A stretch of 64,000 nucleotides of DNA, taken from assembly GCA_030734395.1 (NCBI GenBank), contig JAUZTG010000012.1, positions 186,001-250,000 of the forward strand. The letters run 5' to 3'. Numbering within the stretch: position 1 is the first letter of the stretch; each line of letters starts with the position of its first letter. Positions 1 to 11,225 of this stretch are shown one piece after another. Source of the stretch: Sarocladium kiliense (lineage: Eukaryota; Ascomycota; Sordariomycetes; Hypocreales; Sarocladiaceae). The translations under genes and the position numbers were made by a program. Under the pieces are notes generated by a model. It saw nothing but the letters and a program-made list of their open reading frames with translations, did no database searches and was not told where the DNA came from.

Positions 1-189
1 GCAAAGTTATGCAAGTGCTATGCATCCACTTTACGCGAACAAGACGCGTTTGTCGCGTCGCTCGCGTCAAGGGTCGTTAACCCATCCCTCTTTCGAGGGG
101 TCGCCCTGCCATCCAGTATCCCAACTTCACGATCCTCTGCACAGCATCAACCAAGAATCTCGAGGCGACTACGTTGCGCAACCTACAAG
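1..189 (+). promoter_or_regulatory. MCM3 promoter with a cluster of MCB-like elements
   Basis: This is the upstream region of MCM3. One exact MluI cell-cycle box, ACGCGT, lies at 44-49. ACGCGA lies at 33-38, and TCGCGT (the same variant on the other strand) at 53-58 and 62-67. That makes four CGCG-centred elements within 35 bp, about 120-155 bp before the ATG. In yeasts, MBF (Mbp1/Swi6) binds MCB elements to drive G1/S genes, MCM genes among them. The elements are seen directly; regulation by MBF is inferred. Confidence 0.6.
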
Positions 190-2985
190 ATGGATTCTTT
201 CATGCTGCAGGATGAGGGAGTGCGTGACCGCATTCGTCAAGCGGAGGAGTTCTTGGATCCCAGTGAGTTTCCTGGCCTGTGACAGAGTGCACAATCTCAA
301 GTGACTACGACTGACGATGTGAAGATGATCCTCGTGCTCGAAGCTATAGATCGGACATCATCTTGATGCTCCAGAAGAATCAGAAACGTCTAGTTGTCAG
401 CCTCGATCACGTCCGCAATCACAATGCCGATCTTGCCGACGGCATCCTGCGCCAACCTTTCGACTATAGCCTGGCCTTCAATCACGCCCTCAAGAAAATT
501 GTCGAAACCATACCACAGGCACGGCCAGATCAGACAGCTCATGATGTCGCCTACTACTGCGCTTGGGCGGGAAGCTTTGGCCTCAACGCTTGCAACCCAC
601 GTACCTTATCATCTCAGCACCTGAACTACATGGTCTCCCTGGAGGGCATCGTCACCAGGTGCTCTCTCATTCGCCCGAAAGTCGTCCGCAGTGTGCATTT
701 CAACGAAGCGAAGAACAAATTTCACTTTCGGGAATATCAAGACCAGACTATGACCAATGGAGTTACCACCTCAAGCGTGTACCCTCGTGAAGATGACGAG
801 GGCCATCCCCTAATCACAGAATACGGCCATTGTACATACCAGGATCACCAAACTATTTCTATTCAGGAGATGCCTGAAAGAGCGCCCGCAGGCCAGCTAC
901 CTCGAGGTGTCGATGTCATTCTGGACGACGACCTGGTCGACAGTGTCAAGCCAGGTGACCGTGTGCAGCTTGTTGGCATTTACCGAACCCTCGGCAACAG
1001 GAACACCAACCATAACAGTGCACTCTTCAAGACAGTCATCATCGCAAACAATGTCGTTCTTCTTTCGTCAAAGTCAGGAGGTGGCGTCGCGACAGCTACT
1101 ATCACCGATACCGACATTCGCAACATCAACAAAGTCGCAAAGAAGAAGAATCTTCTTGAGCTTCTCTCTCAGTCACTCGCTCCCAGCATTTACGGACACG
1201 ACTACATCAAGAAGGCGATCTTGCTAATGCTTCTGGGCGGTATGGAGAAGAATTTGGAGAACGGCACACATCTCCGAGGTGACATCAACATCCTCATGGT
1301 CGGTGATCCATCGACAGCGAAGTCTCAACTCCTGAGATTCGTTTTGAATACGGCGCCGCTTGCAATTGCCACGACCGGTAGGGGTTCATCCGGTGTCGGT
1401 CTGACCGCAGCCGTGACATCGGATAAGGAGACAGGAGAGCGCAGGCTTGAGGCTGGTGCCATGGTCATGGCCGACAGAGGTGTGGTGTGTATCGATGAGT
1501 TTGACAAGATGTCTGACGTCGATCGGGTCGCCATTCACGAAGTTATGGAACAGCAAACTGTCACCATCGCCAAGGCTGGGATTCATACATCGCTCAACGC
1601 TCGTTGCAGCGTTGTCGCCGCTGCCAATCCCATATTTGGGCAATATGACCCGCACAAGGACCCTCACAAGAACATTGCGCTTCCAGATTCACTTTTGTCA
1701 CGATTCGATCTGCTCTTTGTCGTTACAGACGATATCGAGGACGCACGCGACCGTCAAGTCTCAGAGCACGTTCTTCGCATGCACCGCTATCGCCAACCTG
1801 GCACGGAGGAAGGCGCACCTGTGCGCGAGCAAGCCGGTCAGTTCCTAGGCGTGTCCGCCCAGAGCCAAAATGAGTCACAGCAGATCACGGAAGTGTATGA
1901 GAAGTTCGACGCAATGCTCCATGCTGGTGTGACAATAACGACTGGTAAGGGGGCCAATAAGAAGCCTGAAATCCTCAGCATCCCCTTCATGAAGAAATAC
2001 ATCCAATATGCGAAGAGTCGTGTGAAGCCAATTCTCACTCAGACAGCCTCTGATCGTATCTCGGAGATCTACGTGGGTCTCCGTAACGACGAGATGGAGG
2101 GCAACCAACGAAGAACGAGCCCCTTGACTGTGCGAACACTGGAAACCATTATTCGTCTGGCTACAGCGCACGCGAAGTCTCGGCTCTCGTCTCGAGTCGA
2201 GGAACGGGATGCTCTGGCTGCCGAGGGCATTCTCCGGTTCGCCCTCTTCAAGGAAGTTGTGCAGGATGAGTCTCGCAAGAAGCGCAGAAGGACTGGAACG
2301 GTTGATTTTGCCTCATCCAGCGAAGAGGACTCTGACGACGATGATGAGGAACGAAGGGAGGCTACAGACAGCGCATACCGCGGGGCCACCAACGGCACCA
2401 ACGGCTCATCGTCCCGGCCGACACGTGCCTCGACACGCTCACGTACTGCAGTCAGCAGTGCAGACACTGGCCAGGTTGCTGAGGACTTGGAAGAGGAGGA
2501 GGAAGAGGCTGAGACTGCTACACCCCGCCGATCAAGAAGATCACAACGATCTGCCAATGGGGCTTCGCAGTCGACATCCTTCGCTTCCTCGCTTCCTTCT
2601 TCTCAGTTGCCCACTCAGACACAGAATGACAGCGAAACGGAGCAAGACTTGGCAACTGTTGCAGCGGAGCTTGCTATTGACGATGATAGCCCTATTTCGT
2701 CCGAACGCGCGGCTGTCTTCCGCACGGCTCTAGGCCAGCTCTTGAGCACCGATCTTTTCGTGGAGGATTCTGCCAGCGTCACCGACGTGATGAATGCAGT
2801 CAACGGCAAGGTCACTTCTCGTGATGGTGGTTCGTTCAGCAAGTCTGAGGCAACCAAAGCCCTCCGCAAACTTGAGGAGGACAATCACATCATGTGAGTA
2901 TTCAACAATTCCGGCGATGACAAGAGACTTTGTACTGACCACACGTGCTAGGTTGTCTGATGGTGAAACGGTGTACAAGATCTGA
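190..2985 (+). CDS. MCM3: DNA replication licensing factor Mcm3, subunit of the MCM2-7 helicase
   Basis: Three exons, 190-262, 325-2893 and 2952-2985, encode 891 aa. Mcm3 is one of six AAA+ subunits of the replicative helicase, loaded at origins in G1. The MCM OB-fold N-domain is followed by the AAA+ core: Walker A GDPSTAKSQ near residue 351 (the Ser is typical of Mcm3), Walker B VVCIDEFDK near 411 and arginine-finger SRFDLLF near 483. A long acidic and serine-rich linker, residues ~690-800, precedes a C-terminal winged-helix segment. The first ATG (MDSFMLQDEG) is fixed by an intron with donor GTGAGT at 263 and acceptor at 323-324, which joins FLDPN to DPRARSYRSD as in other fungal Mcm3. A last small exon supplies LSDGETVYKI after intron 2894-2951. 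A single open frame without these introns would lose both ends. Confidence 0.96.
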
Positions 2986-3184
2986 GAGGCTTGCTCTTTG
3001 CTATTGCGGATGAATCTGACTCTTATTTGACGACTTGACCCCAGGTGGGCATCTAGCAGGCAAGGACGGTAATGCGGCACGTCTGGTTGGTCAAGCGAAT
3101 GCGGTGTTTGGGCAGGAAGGCCATGGTATTCTGATGAACATGTGTCACGCGCTGTAAAATCTATATTCAATCATCATGACATGT

Positions 3185-4540
3185 CTAAAGTCTTTCTTTG
3201 AACTCTTTCAGTCGATCCAGCACCCGTTGGCCGTTCCACATCTCCTCCCCTTCGTCGTTGACACTCCTTTCGGGTACGCCGACTTGCTCTATCGCAAAGC
3301 TCGCGGCAATAGCACCCCAAGCCACGGCGTCTTCTATGGACTCGCCCCTGGCTAGACCTGCGCCGAGCCCACCGAGAAAGGTGTTGCCGCCTCCTGTAGG
3401 GTCGACGACCTTGGAAGAGTCCTGGTGGTACGCAGGAACCCATCGCTCTATACCCGGGTCTACCTCGATCTCCTCCCTTGCGATTTGACCGTCCTCGTCC
3501 TGTAACAGCCCTGCAAAGAGTGCCTCCATATCTGTGTCGGGCTGCAGTCCACCGTGGTGACCAACATCCTTCTTTCGACGCTTAGTCTTGGCGGCGAGCG
3601 TCTTTTGACGCTTACGCCCGCCGTTCTTGGCGATGTAGCAGCCCTTCTCCCCTGCTCTAACAACAAGCGTGAAGGATTGAAGAGGCATACTAGCCAATAG
3701 TTGCTCACACGAGCGTTCAACAGCCTTGAGCGAGATTTCGCCCGTCTCAGGATCAAGCCCATCGTCACCCATGAACCCGGCAAGCTCAGAATGATTGGGA
3801 CTGCAGATATCCACTAGGGGTAGCGTGTTGGTGCAGTTCAAGAGCTCATCTGGGGTACAGAGATCCGGCACGGGCTCCCAGATGAAGATTGGCCTTGTGT
3901 AAGACTCGGGGTCTGCTGCAGCTTTCCGCATTGATGTGATCTCTTTCACGAGCTCTTGTGCCCGAGCTGGGCTGCAGATGAGGTGCACAGCTTTAGCCTG
4001 GAGCAAGTTCCCGGTGAGGTCGGCAGCGACGAGGCGCTTTTTCGGGGTCAAGTACTTGAAGGCACGTTTCTCATCGTTGCCTTCGTAGCCGTTCCATCCC
4101 CGCGTAGTCAGTCGCTCAGGGTCGTCTCTGTAAACAACGGAGGTTTCCCAGCTGTCGATGAGAGTGGTGAGTTTATCCGGAAAGTCGCAGCCTCTGTCGA
4201 CAACCCAGCCTACTGATGTGGACTGCGGTGGTGGTGAAAACAGGCGAGCTCCGAGGGCTGAGTATGTGCCTGCTCCTCCTAGGATGTCCTTTACTGGGGG
4301 TGTTGGTGGGATGAAGTCAATGTCATCTGAGACACATCAGAAGTCAGAATCGTCTGCCTAACATGCAGCGTGAGCTGTCGCTGAATGCTCATGCTTACCG
4401 ATGATGAACATGCCCATGGTAATGATGTCAATGGCCACTTGCTCCGGCTCCGGCGGCCGCTGCGGCTCAGCCTCAGCCTCGTCGTAGACATCCTGGACGA
4501 TGACCTTTTCGCTAACGTCGTCGTTGTCGTTGGGCTCCAT
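3185..4540 (-). CDS. MAK32: Mak32-like PfkB-family protein, probable degenerate sugar kinase
   Basis: Two exons on the minus strand, 4399-4540 then 3185-4326, encode 427 aa. The fold is ribokinase/PfkB: an early sugar-binding GGAGTYSALGARL segment, a central SPNHSELAGF motif and a C-terminal DPTGGGNTFLGGLGAGLARG. Canonical PfkB enzymes have GAGD here, where the Asp is the catalytic base; this protein has GGGN. Yeast Mak32 is needed to maintain the L-A/M dsRNA killer virus, but its biochemistry is unknown. The donor GTAAGC and the acceptor before ATGACATTGAC restore the motif MGMFIIDDIDFIPP. The N-terminal ~35 residues are acidic and low complexity. The gene is tail-to-tail with MCM3 (gap 199 bp) and diverges from CAP. 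Family assignment is firm; activity is uncertain. Confidence 0.88.
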
Positions 4541-5387
4541 GGTTTGTCGGTGAGGCGGCGTGCCACGCTGGGCCCGCCGCGCTGGTTGTCAATGGAGCCT
4601 GCGCCTAATGTTGAGTCGCATCTGGGCGAGGGAGTCTCAGGGATGGGTTTTCGTAAACAGGCAGCAGTGGCAGCAGCTGATGAGTAAAATGTTGCGATGA
4701 TCGGCACCAGGCTGCAGTAATGTGTGTCTGTACTTGTGTGCCTGGAAGTCTTAATGTCGGCAGAGGAAATGCACGCACGGCAGGAGTGAGATATGTTATG
4801 CGCGTGCTTCAGCGTGCATCCGCATCCACCGGCGATAAGGTGGCTCCCGATCACATATAGTTGACATTACACCGCCAGAAAAGCCCTGAACCAACCTGGT
4901 AGCTCCATACATCCACACGAGGCCCTGTGCTCCAAAAATAGACTCATGTTGACAAGTCGTTGAACGCGAGAAGCCGTCTCTCGGGAAGCCATCTTCTGGA
5001 ACGCTAAGCCAGAGCTATAGGGTAGTAAGGTCGGGGCGTTTGCGTTGCTGCCGTCAGGGGTGAGCTCGGCTCGGCACGCTCCTTGCTTCGTCACATCGAC
5101 AACAGCTCTCTCCCATTCCTCCACCTCCCAGGCTGCAACATTGTTGGCAAACCGCCTTGATAATTATCGCCCCCGCCCAACCTCGCATGTCACAAGAGGA
5201 CCATTCAACTTCAGACTCCTCCAAATCGTCCAGCAGAGCACGGTTGTTAGCTCACCTACAGCTACCGTGGCCTCGTCAGCCAACAACCACCGAACATACG
5301 AGGCGTTGAAGCTGCAGCCTACAAACCGGCGCATATACCATCCAACTATCAAACAGGACATAAGTCAAAAGAGCACACAACTTCGCG
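4541..5387. promoter_or_regulatory. Divergent intergenic region, MAK32-like gene and CAP
   Basis: This 847-bp region lies between the two start codons and must hold both promoters. I see no convincing coding exon or RNA gene in it. The reading frames present overlap each other on both strands and have no recognisable protein features. Confidence 0.5.
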
Positions 5388-7273
5388 ATGGCCAGCAATT
5401 CAATGCACAATCTTACCACCCTCATCAAGAGGTATGCTCCATACCACGTCTAACCCGCAACCCCTCCCCCCGAGCTTGCTTTGCTTACCAGACTCTTCGA
5501 ACCCGAATACTGACAGCTCGATACCAGGTTGGAAGCTGCCACCTCTCGTCTAGAAGATATTGCCACCTCTACTGAACTCCCCAAAGATGTCCCAGCTCTC
5601 AAAGAGACCGTCCTCTCCCCACCTACAGCATCGACTCCCCAAGCCGCGCCGCAACCACCTCCGGCGCCTCGCGAGGAACTCCCCGAATCCATCGAAGATT
5701 TCGATAGCTTCCTCAGCTCATCCGTTGACAAATTTGTAAAGCTGAGCGCCCAAATCGGGGGTACCGTTGGAAAGCAGGTCCGTTTACAACGAGTCCGGTA
5801 TCACTAGGGTGTCTGGTCACCTTGTGCTGACGACAAAACACGCTGCAGGCAACCGAAGTCGCTCGAGGCTTTAACGAGCAGCGCAAGTTTCTCCTTCTCA
5901 CCACAAAGGCGAAGAAGCCTGATATTCACGGATCAGAAATGGCCGTCTTCCAGAGCCTGATCCAGCCTATCAATGAAGCACTCGTTGCCGTTACCGAGAT
6001 CAAGGATGCCAACCGACCGGATCCCAAGTACAACCACCTCAGCACCGTCGCTGATGGTATCATGCTGCTCGCATGGGTTACCGTCGAGAACAAGCCACAC
6101 AAACATATCGATGACACATTGGGATCTGCCCAATTCTTCGGCAATAAGGTTCTCAAGGAGTTCAAGGAGAAGTACGTCGAATGCCTCAGACAAACCTGAC
6201 GAACGCCCGCAAGGAATCGACTGACAGACATACTAGGGACCCGAAGCAGGTTGAGTGGCTGCATTCATTCTACCAAATATTCCGTGATTTAAGTGAGCTG
6301 GTGAAGCAGCACTTCCCCAACGGCATTCCGTGGAACCCCAAAGGTGAACCTGCACAAGTCGTCGCGAAGGCACTCGCCTCCCCTGCAGCCTCTCCCGCAC
6401 CCGTTGCAGGATCAGGGGCTCCTCCGCCTCCAGCTCCCGCACCTGCTGGAGGAGCACCCCCGCCGCCTCCACCGCCTCCTGGCCCGCCGCCGAAGTTGGA
6501 ATTCAAGGAAGAACCTGCATCGACCTCGACCCCAAGCGGCCTAGGCGCCGTCTTCTCAGAGCTCAACAAGGGTGACGCAGTGACCAAGGGTCTACGGAAG
6601 GTTGACAAGTCGGAGATGACGCATAAGAACCCGTCTCTTCGCGCCTCCTCTACCATGTCCGATGGTAGTGCAGCCAGAGCTAAGAGCCCTGCGCCGGGCA
6701 AGAAGCCCAAGCCTGAGAGCATGCGTGTGAAGAAGCCTGCAAAGAAGGAGCTCGAGGGTAACAAGTGGACAATCGTACGGCTATCAATCTCAACCAGTTC
6801 TGTTGCAGATACTGACAACACTGTGCCAGGAAAACTACGAGAAGGAGCCTCAGCCCATCGAGATCGACGCCACCCTCACTCAATCCATCCTAATCAGCCG
6901 CTGCAACAACACCACCATCATCGTCCGTGGCAAGGCCAACCAGGTCACCGTCGAAAACTCCACCCGCCTCTCCCTCGTTGTCGACAGCCTCGTCTCCACT
7001 GTCGACGTTGTCAAGGCCAACAACTTCGCCCTTCAAGTCATGGGGATTATCCCCACCGTCATGCTCGACCAGGTCGACGGCGGCCAAATTTACTTCAGCA
7101 AGGAGAGCTCCTCCACCCAGGTCTTCACCAGCAAGTCTGCGGGTATCAACCTTAACATCATCTCCGGCCCTGATGACGACTACAAGGAGGTTCCGCTACC
7201 CTCCCAGATCTGCTCTTACTTCGATGAGGCCAAGGGGGAGCTGGTTAACGAAATCGTGGCGCACGCCGGCTAA
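5388..7273 (+). CDS. CAP1: Adenylyl cyclase-associated protein (CAP/Srv2)
   Basis: Five exons, 5388-5431, 5528-5777, 5849-6171, 6237-6774 and 6830-7273, encode 532 aa. CAP recycles cofilin-bound ADP-actin and links adenylyl cyclase to Ras. In order: a short N-terminal cyclase-binding helix (MASNSMHNLTTLIKRLEAA), the helical folded domain (residues ~100-265), a polyproline segment with runs of 5-8 prolines (~300-325) for profilin and SH3 binding, a WH2-like actin-binding motif (SGLGAVFSELNKG), and the beta-helical CARP domain beginning NKWTIENYEKEPQPIEI. The 532-aa length is normal for the family. Exon 1 is only 44 nt and the frame closes only with it. The gene converges with CAT2 downstream. 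Confidence 0.95.
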
Positions 7274-7742
7274 ATAAGCTCAACACATCCAGTGCGGTAT
7301 TTGTGGAACTGTGAAGAATCTAAGCGTTTGATGTGGAGGCGGTCTAGAGAAGGCTGGGCTTGTATGAGTACCAAAGCGAGAATTCTAGCATCCTGTACCC
7401 TTCATGTAAAGCCTCATAGAACCAGGCCGATATTTGCAACATACTTTGCATCTAAACTGCACTATACTCTCCGAGTGCAAGCATCGTGTTCGTGAACGTT
7501 CAAATTTCTTCTATGGCCTTTATCCTGCACTGTTATCCCAAAGGAATACTTTTGTCACTGGTCTATACAATGGTCTCTCTACCACAATCATCGCTTGCAT
7601 CACCACGCGATCGCAGGCGTACCAAAGATACTGTTGCTGTACACTGTCATCCACATGCTTTCCACGAAAACACCGCACTTGCATATAGATCTTCTCTATG
7701 CGCGACTCGCCACCATGAATATATACAGAAATAAGGAATCGT
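7274..7742. other. Convergent 3' intergenic region, CAP and CAT2
   Basis: 469 bp lie between two stop codons on converging strands. The sequence is relatively AT-rich with many short overlapping reading frames and no recognisable product. It most likely holds the two 3' UTRs and polyadenylation signals. Confidence 0.5.
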
Positions 7743-9906
7743 CTATAGCTTCGCCTTCGGTGCCTCGAGGGTAGGTGTGAGGAGCTCGCGCATCTCGCTC
7801 GCCGCTTCGTTCAGGTAGTAGCTCATACGGTCGCTGCCAAGGCCCTTGGAAACGATATTGAAGTTGATGCTGGAACATGTTAGCGCCTGCTTCTTTTCTC
7901 TTGACGGAGATTGTGAGGGGGGGTAATGATTGTCTCACCTGTTCTCGTTGATCATGTATGCAATACCGAAACCATCATCAATGACCTGGCTCCAGCCATA
8001 GCCGTTGAAGAACTCAGAGCTGAGCTGGGAAGTTGACAGGTACCAGGAGCCAGAGTAGCCATAGGCGGGATCCTTATAGATGGAGGGAACCTCCTGACCA
8101 GGCTCAAGGAGCTTCTTGAGACCGAAGAGATGCCTGTCGACACCCTTGCCGTCAGATGCAGCGGTGATGTACTCGACGTGAGAAGCGACAGCCTTGCGGA
8201 AAAGCTCGACGCGCTGCTCGTTCGTGAGCGACTCGTCTGCCATGGCCTTGCACCAGGCTGTGGAGTCATCTGAAACGGTTCGGCAAGTCTCTGTGCGGCC
8301 GAGCTGGAAGCGGCGAGTCGCAGCAGACTCGTACGTCGGGCGGTTCTTGCCGTACATCTTGAAGTACGCAAGTTGGATAATCATCTGAACGTAGGCATCA
8401 GGAGAGGTCTTGAACTTCTTGATGAGACCCTTGCCATATCCCTGGTATGCCTGGATAGCAAGCTGGTGCTTTCCAATGATCTCATTGAAGTCTTTGGTTG
8501 CACGGTCGATCTCGCTCTCGATCTCCGGTGTGAGCTTGAACTCAACAAGCTGAGGCTCAACGGACGAAGTTGATGAGGATTCCTTGTCAAAATTGAGCTT
8601 GTTGCCGAAGATGAGGTCGTTGATGTAGTCATTGAGGCGGTGAGTAGGGGTGCCGTCCATCATAGAATGCTCGCCCATGAAGCCAGATGTGCCATTGTCA
8701 TTAACGATGAACTGCAGAGGCTTGTCGAACCAGCGGTTAGCACCATCACCGTGCCAGTACTGATGAGCGCGCTCCTCGAGGGTGACGGGGGAAGCATCGT
8801 CGAGGCAGACCACGAAAGCGGAAGACTCAATGGCCTCAAGGGCCTTCCTATTCTGAGCACCACCCTTGAGCAGGACCTCACGAGCGTCGGTCCACACGTC
8901 ACGGTTCTCACTGGTGAGGATACCAACAGAAGGTGTCGCCTTTGCCTGCTCATAGACCTTGCGGAACTGCTGCTCTAGCTCACGGGTGGTGAGTTGCTGT
9001 CCGTTGGCCTCATACTCGATGCGGTAGAATTGATTCTTCCTGATGGCGATAATGTGCTTGTTGGACTCTGGTGCGTACTTGACGGGGTGATCGGCGGGTC
9101 TGGCGGGAATGCGGCAAGCGTTGAACATCCATTTGTATGAATCCATGCAAATGGGCAGCTTCTTCATGTACTCGGGCTCTAGTGTGCCAGAATCGACCTG
9201 GGCCTTGAAATCGAGAACTGCAGTGGTAATGGCAGCAGCACGCTTGGCGGGGTCCCGGCGCCTGCGATCATCGCGGTGGGAGTAGAAGTAGCTGACGTAG
9301 GGAACGACGGGGTCTCGGTAGGAGAGATAGGCAGCATCGTTCCACCAGTCGTAGATCCAGTTCTTGGTGTTGGGATCCTCCCGCTTCGCAACCAGCTTTT
9401 CCTGGAGCTTGCTGCCAACACCGCCGGGCTTGATGAAGTCGGCGACGGCCTTCTTGCTGTGCTCAAACTCGGCGTCTGAGAGCAGAGGATGCAGGGACTT
9501 GAGGTAACGCTTCGCAGTCTCTTCGAGGGTGGGAACTGGGAGGCGAGGGAGGGAGTCCTGGAATCTCAGCATGGGACCTTTGGACTTGTCCTCGGAATAG
9601 CCTGCGCGCAAGACCGAGTCAGCTTGCTGGTATGGTTGGATGTGTAGCCACTCTACTCCGATGGGAGACAAAACCCGTAGCATCGGCTGAGATAACTTAC
9701 CGGCGGGAAGGGAGCTCTGGTTCCGTCTTGCGGGGGCCATGGCTAGAGACTATTTGCGCACAGTCAGCCTTTCTGCCTGTCTTTGCGCTTGAGAGTATAA
9801 GGCTCAGAGTCAAGCCGCCGTGAGCGGGCCAAGCACTTACCTTGGGAGCTGTCCTGACGCGACTGAGAGTAGAGGAGAGTGCGCGAGCTCGTGCGCTTGC
9901 GTACAT
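7743..9906 (-). CDS. CAT2: Carnitine O-acetyltransferase, mitochondrial and peroxisomal
   Basis: Four exons on the minus strand, 9841-9906, 9701-9749, 7939-9601 and 7743-7869, encode 634 aa. The enzyme moves acetyl groups between CoA and carnitine so that acetyl units can leave peroxisomes and enter mitochondria; it is needed for growth on acetate and fatty acids. Visible are the catalytic-His motif GEHSMMDGTPT near residue 350, the STS substrate motif (WYLSTSQLSSEFF) and the conserved GWSQVIDDGFGIAYMINEN near the end. Exon 1 encodes an Arg/Ser-rich presequence without acidic residues (MYASARARALSSTLSRVR). A second in-frame ATG (MAPARRNQSS) lies in exon 2. The last residues are AKL, a PTS1 peroxisomal signal, present only because the final exon is spliced in. 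Intron 9602-9700 is 99 nt, in frame and free of stops, so it can be mistaken for coding sequence. Confidence 0.96.
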
Positions 9907-11225
9907 GGCCAACAAGATGGGAGGTCTCTCAAGGACGGACGGGAGAGGAGGAGGCGGGGATGAGAGCAGGCTGGAAGAGTAGAAGAAAGAAGAAACAGGA
10001 CGACAGGGCCGAGGATGAGGCAGGTGAGGCGCAAATAAACCAAAGAAGCACTGGCGCGCGGTAGACTGAGCCCCAGATGACCGGTGCCGTGAGAATGGCC
10101 CGAGGCACAAAGTGGGTAGTTAGGGACCGAACGTGGAGGAGGGGTGTGTGGTGTGTGTACGGAGTGTGTGCCAGAGAGCTGTTGACCCGAAAATGAATTG
10201 GATGGATATCCGAATGGCTGCAGGCTAGTGACTTGGCCTCGGGGTTGATGAGGGCAAAGAGCTCAGGTGGTGGTGGTGATGGTGAAGGCTTCTACTTCGC
10301 TGTATTCTGTCAAAGTTGATGAGTCGCACCGCAAGTGGCCGTGGAATTGGAGCTTGGGTCGCTCCTGCCCTTGCACATGCTTTCATCGGCTGGCGAAACA
10401 TGAGACGTCACCTGCGACCACGAATCCGGCTTAGCACCTGTCCCGTCAGTGGTCGTGGCAGGCGCTTTCAGTGGCGACACCGCCTGGAATGACCCCAGGA
10501 TGGCGCTGAATAGACGAGGAGACGCGCCCATTAGCCCCCAGTCCAGGCCCTGGGCGGGACACTGCGGGGGAAATACGGGAAGCTGGGCTGCTGTGTCGCT
10601 CTGCCGTTGAGCGAAGGCCATGCTCGGCCCAGTGGGGTAGCCTTCCGCGGCAGCCAGTGTGTCCCGTCGGGGGTTGGAGTAGCCTGGGCTATCCCATCAT
10701 CTGCCACCGACACTGCCATTCCGTCCTCCCTTGAGCCGAGGTAAATTGCCCCGTTTCTCCATCCCTTGCCAACCGGTGACCGAGCTCCATCCAATGCACG
10801 AGCGGCTCTCTCGGTGTGCGATTCAGTCACCATCATGACTTGGCAGTCTGGTCTGGCCTCCTTTGCCCCGGATTACTTGAGTCATGCCATGTCATGTCAT
10901 GTTTATCTCACTTCACTACCATGCTCACATACATGATGGATGCACCATGTCCAAGAACAGCCCATTGTTTCTCTACCAGCCAATACGCCCAAGCGGCCTA
11001 CAAGTACACCTATTTCAAATACCTTACAAACAAGTGACCAACGACTGCGCAAAGAAGAAAATGAAAATGAAAAATGATCAAGAACACCCCGTCCTCGCCC
11101 TCCGTACGTTCTTTCCTTCGTCAATGCCAGACAGTCTCGGGTGCCCGGGGTCTAGCATACTCCCTATGCGCTTGCTTTACGTCCTTCTTGATTTCGCTAT
11201 GCCTCTTTTCGTAGCGACAGCTTGC
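9907..11225. promoter_or_regulatory. CAT2 upstream region with three CCGAGG/CCTCGG elements; 3' side of SWI3
   Basis: 1.3 kb lies upstream of CAT2 and downstream of the SWI3-like gene. CCGAGG occurs at 10009-10014 and 10100-10105, and the reverse form CCTCGG at 10237-10242: about 100, 195 and 330 bp before the CAT2 ATG. FarA/FarB (Aspergillus) and CTF1 (Fusarium) recognise this core to induce fatty-acid utilisation genes. A GT-rich tract lies at about 10140-10175. Reading frames at 10310-10836 are antisense-overlapping and look non-coding. Confidence 0.55.

Noticed and set aside
10310..10836. Overlapping minus-strand frames between CAT2 and SWI3
   Set aside because: They overlap in different frames, are rich in codons unlike the neighbours, and match no family I recognise.
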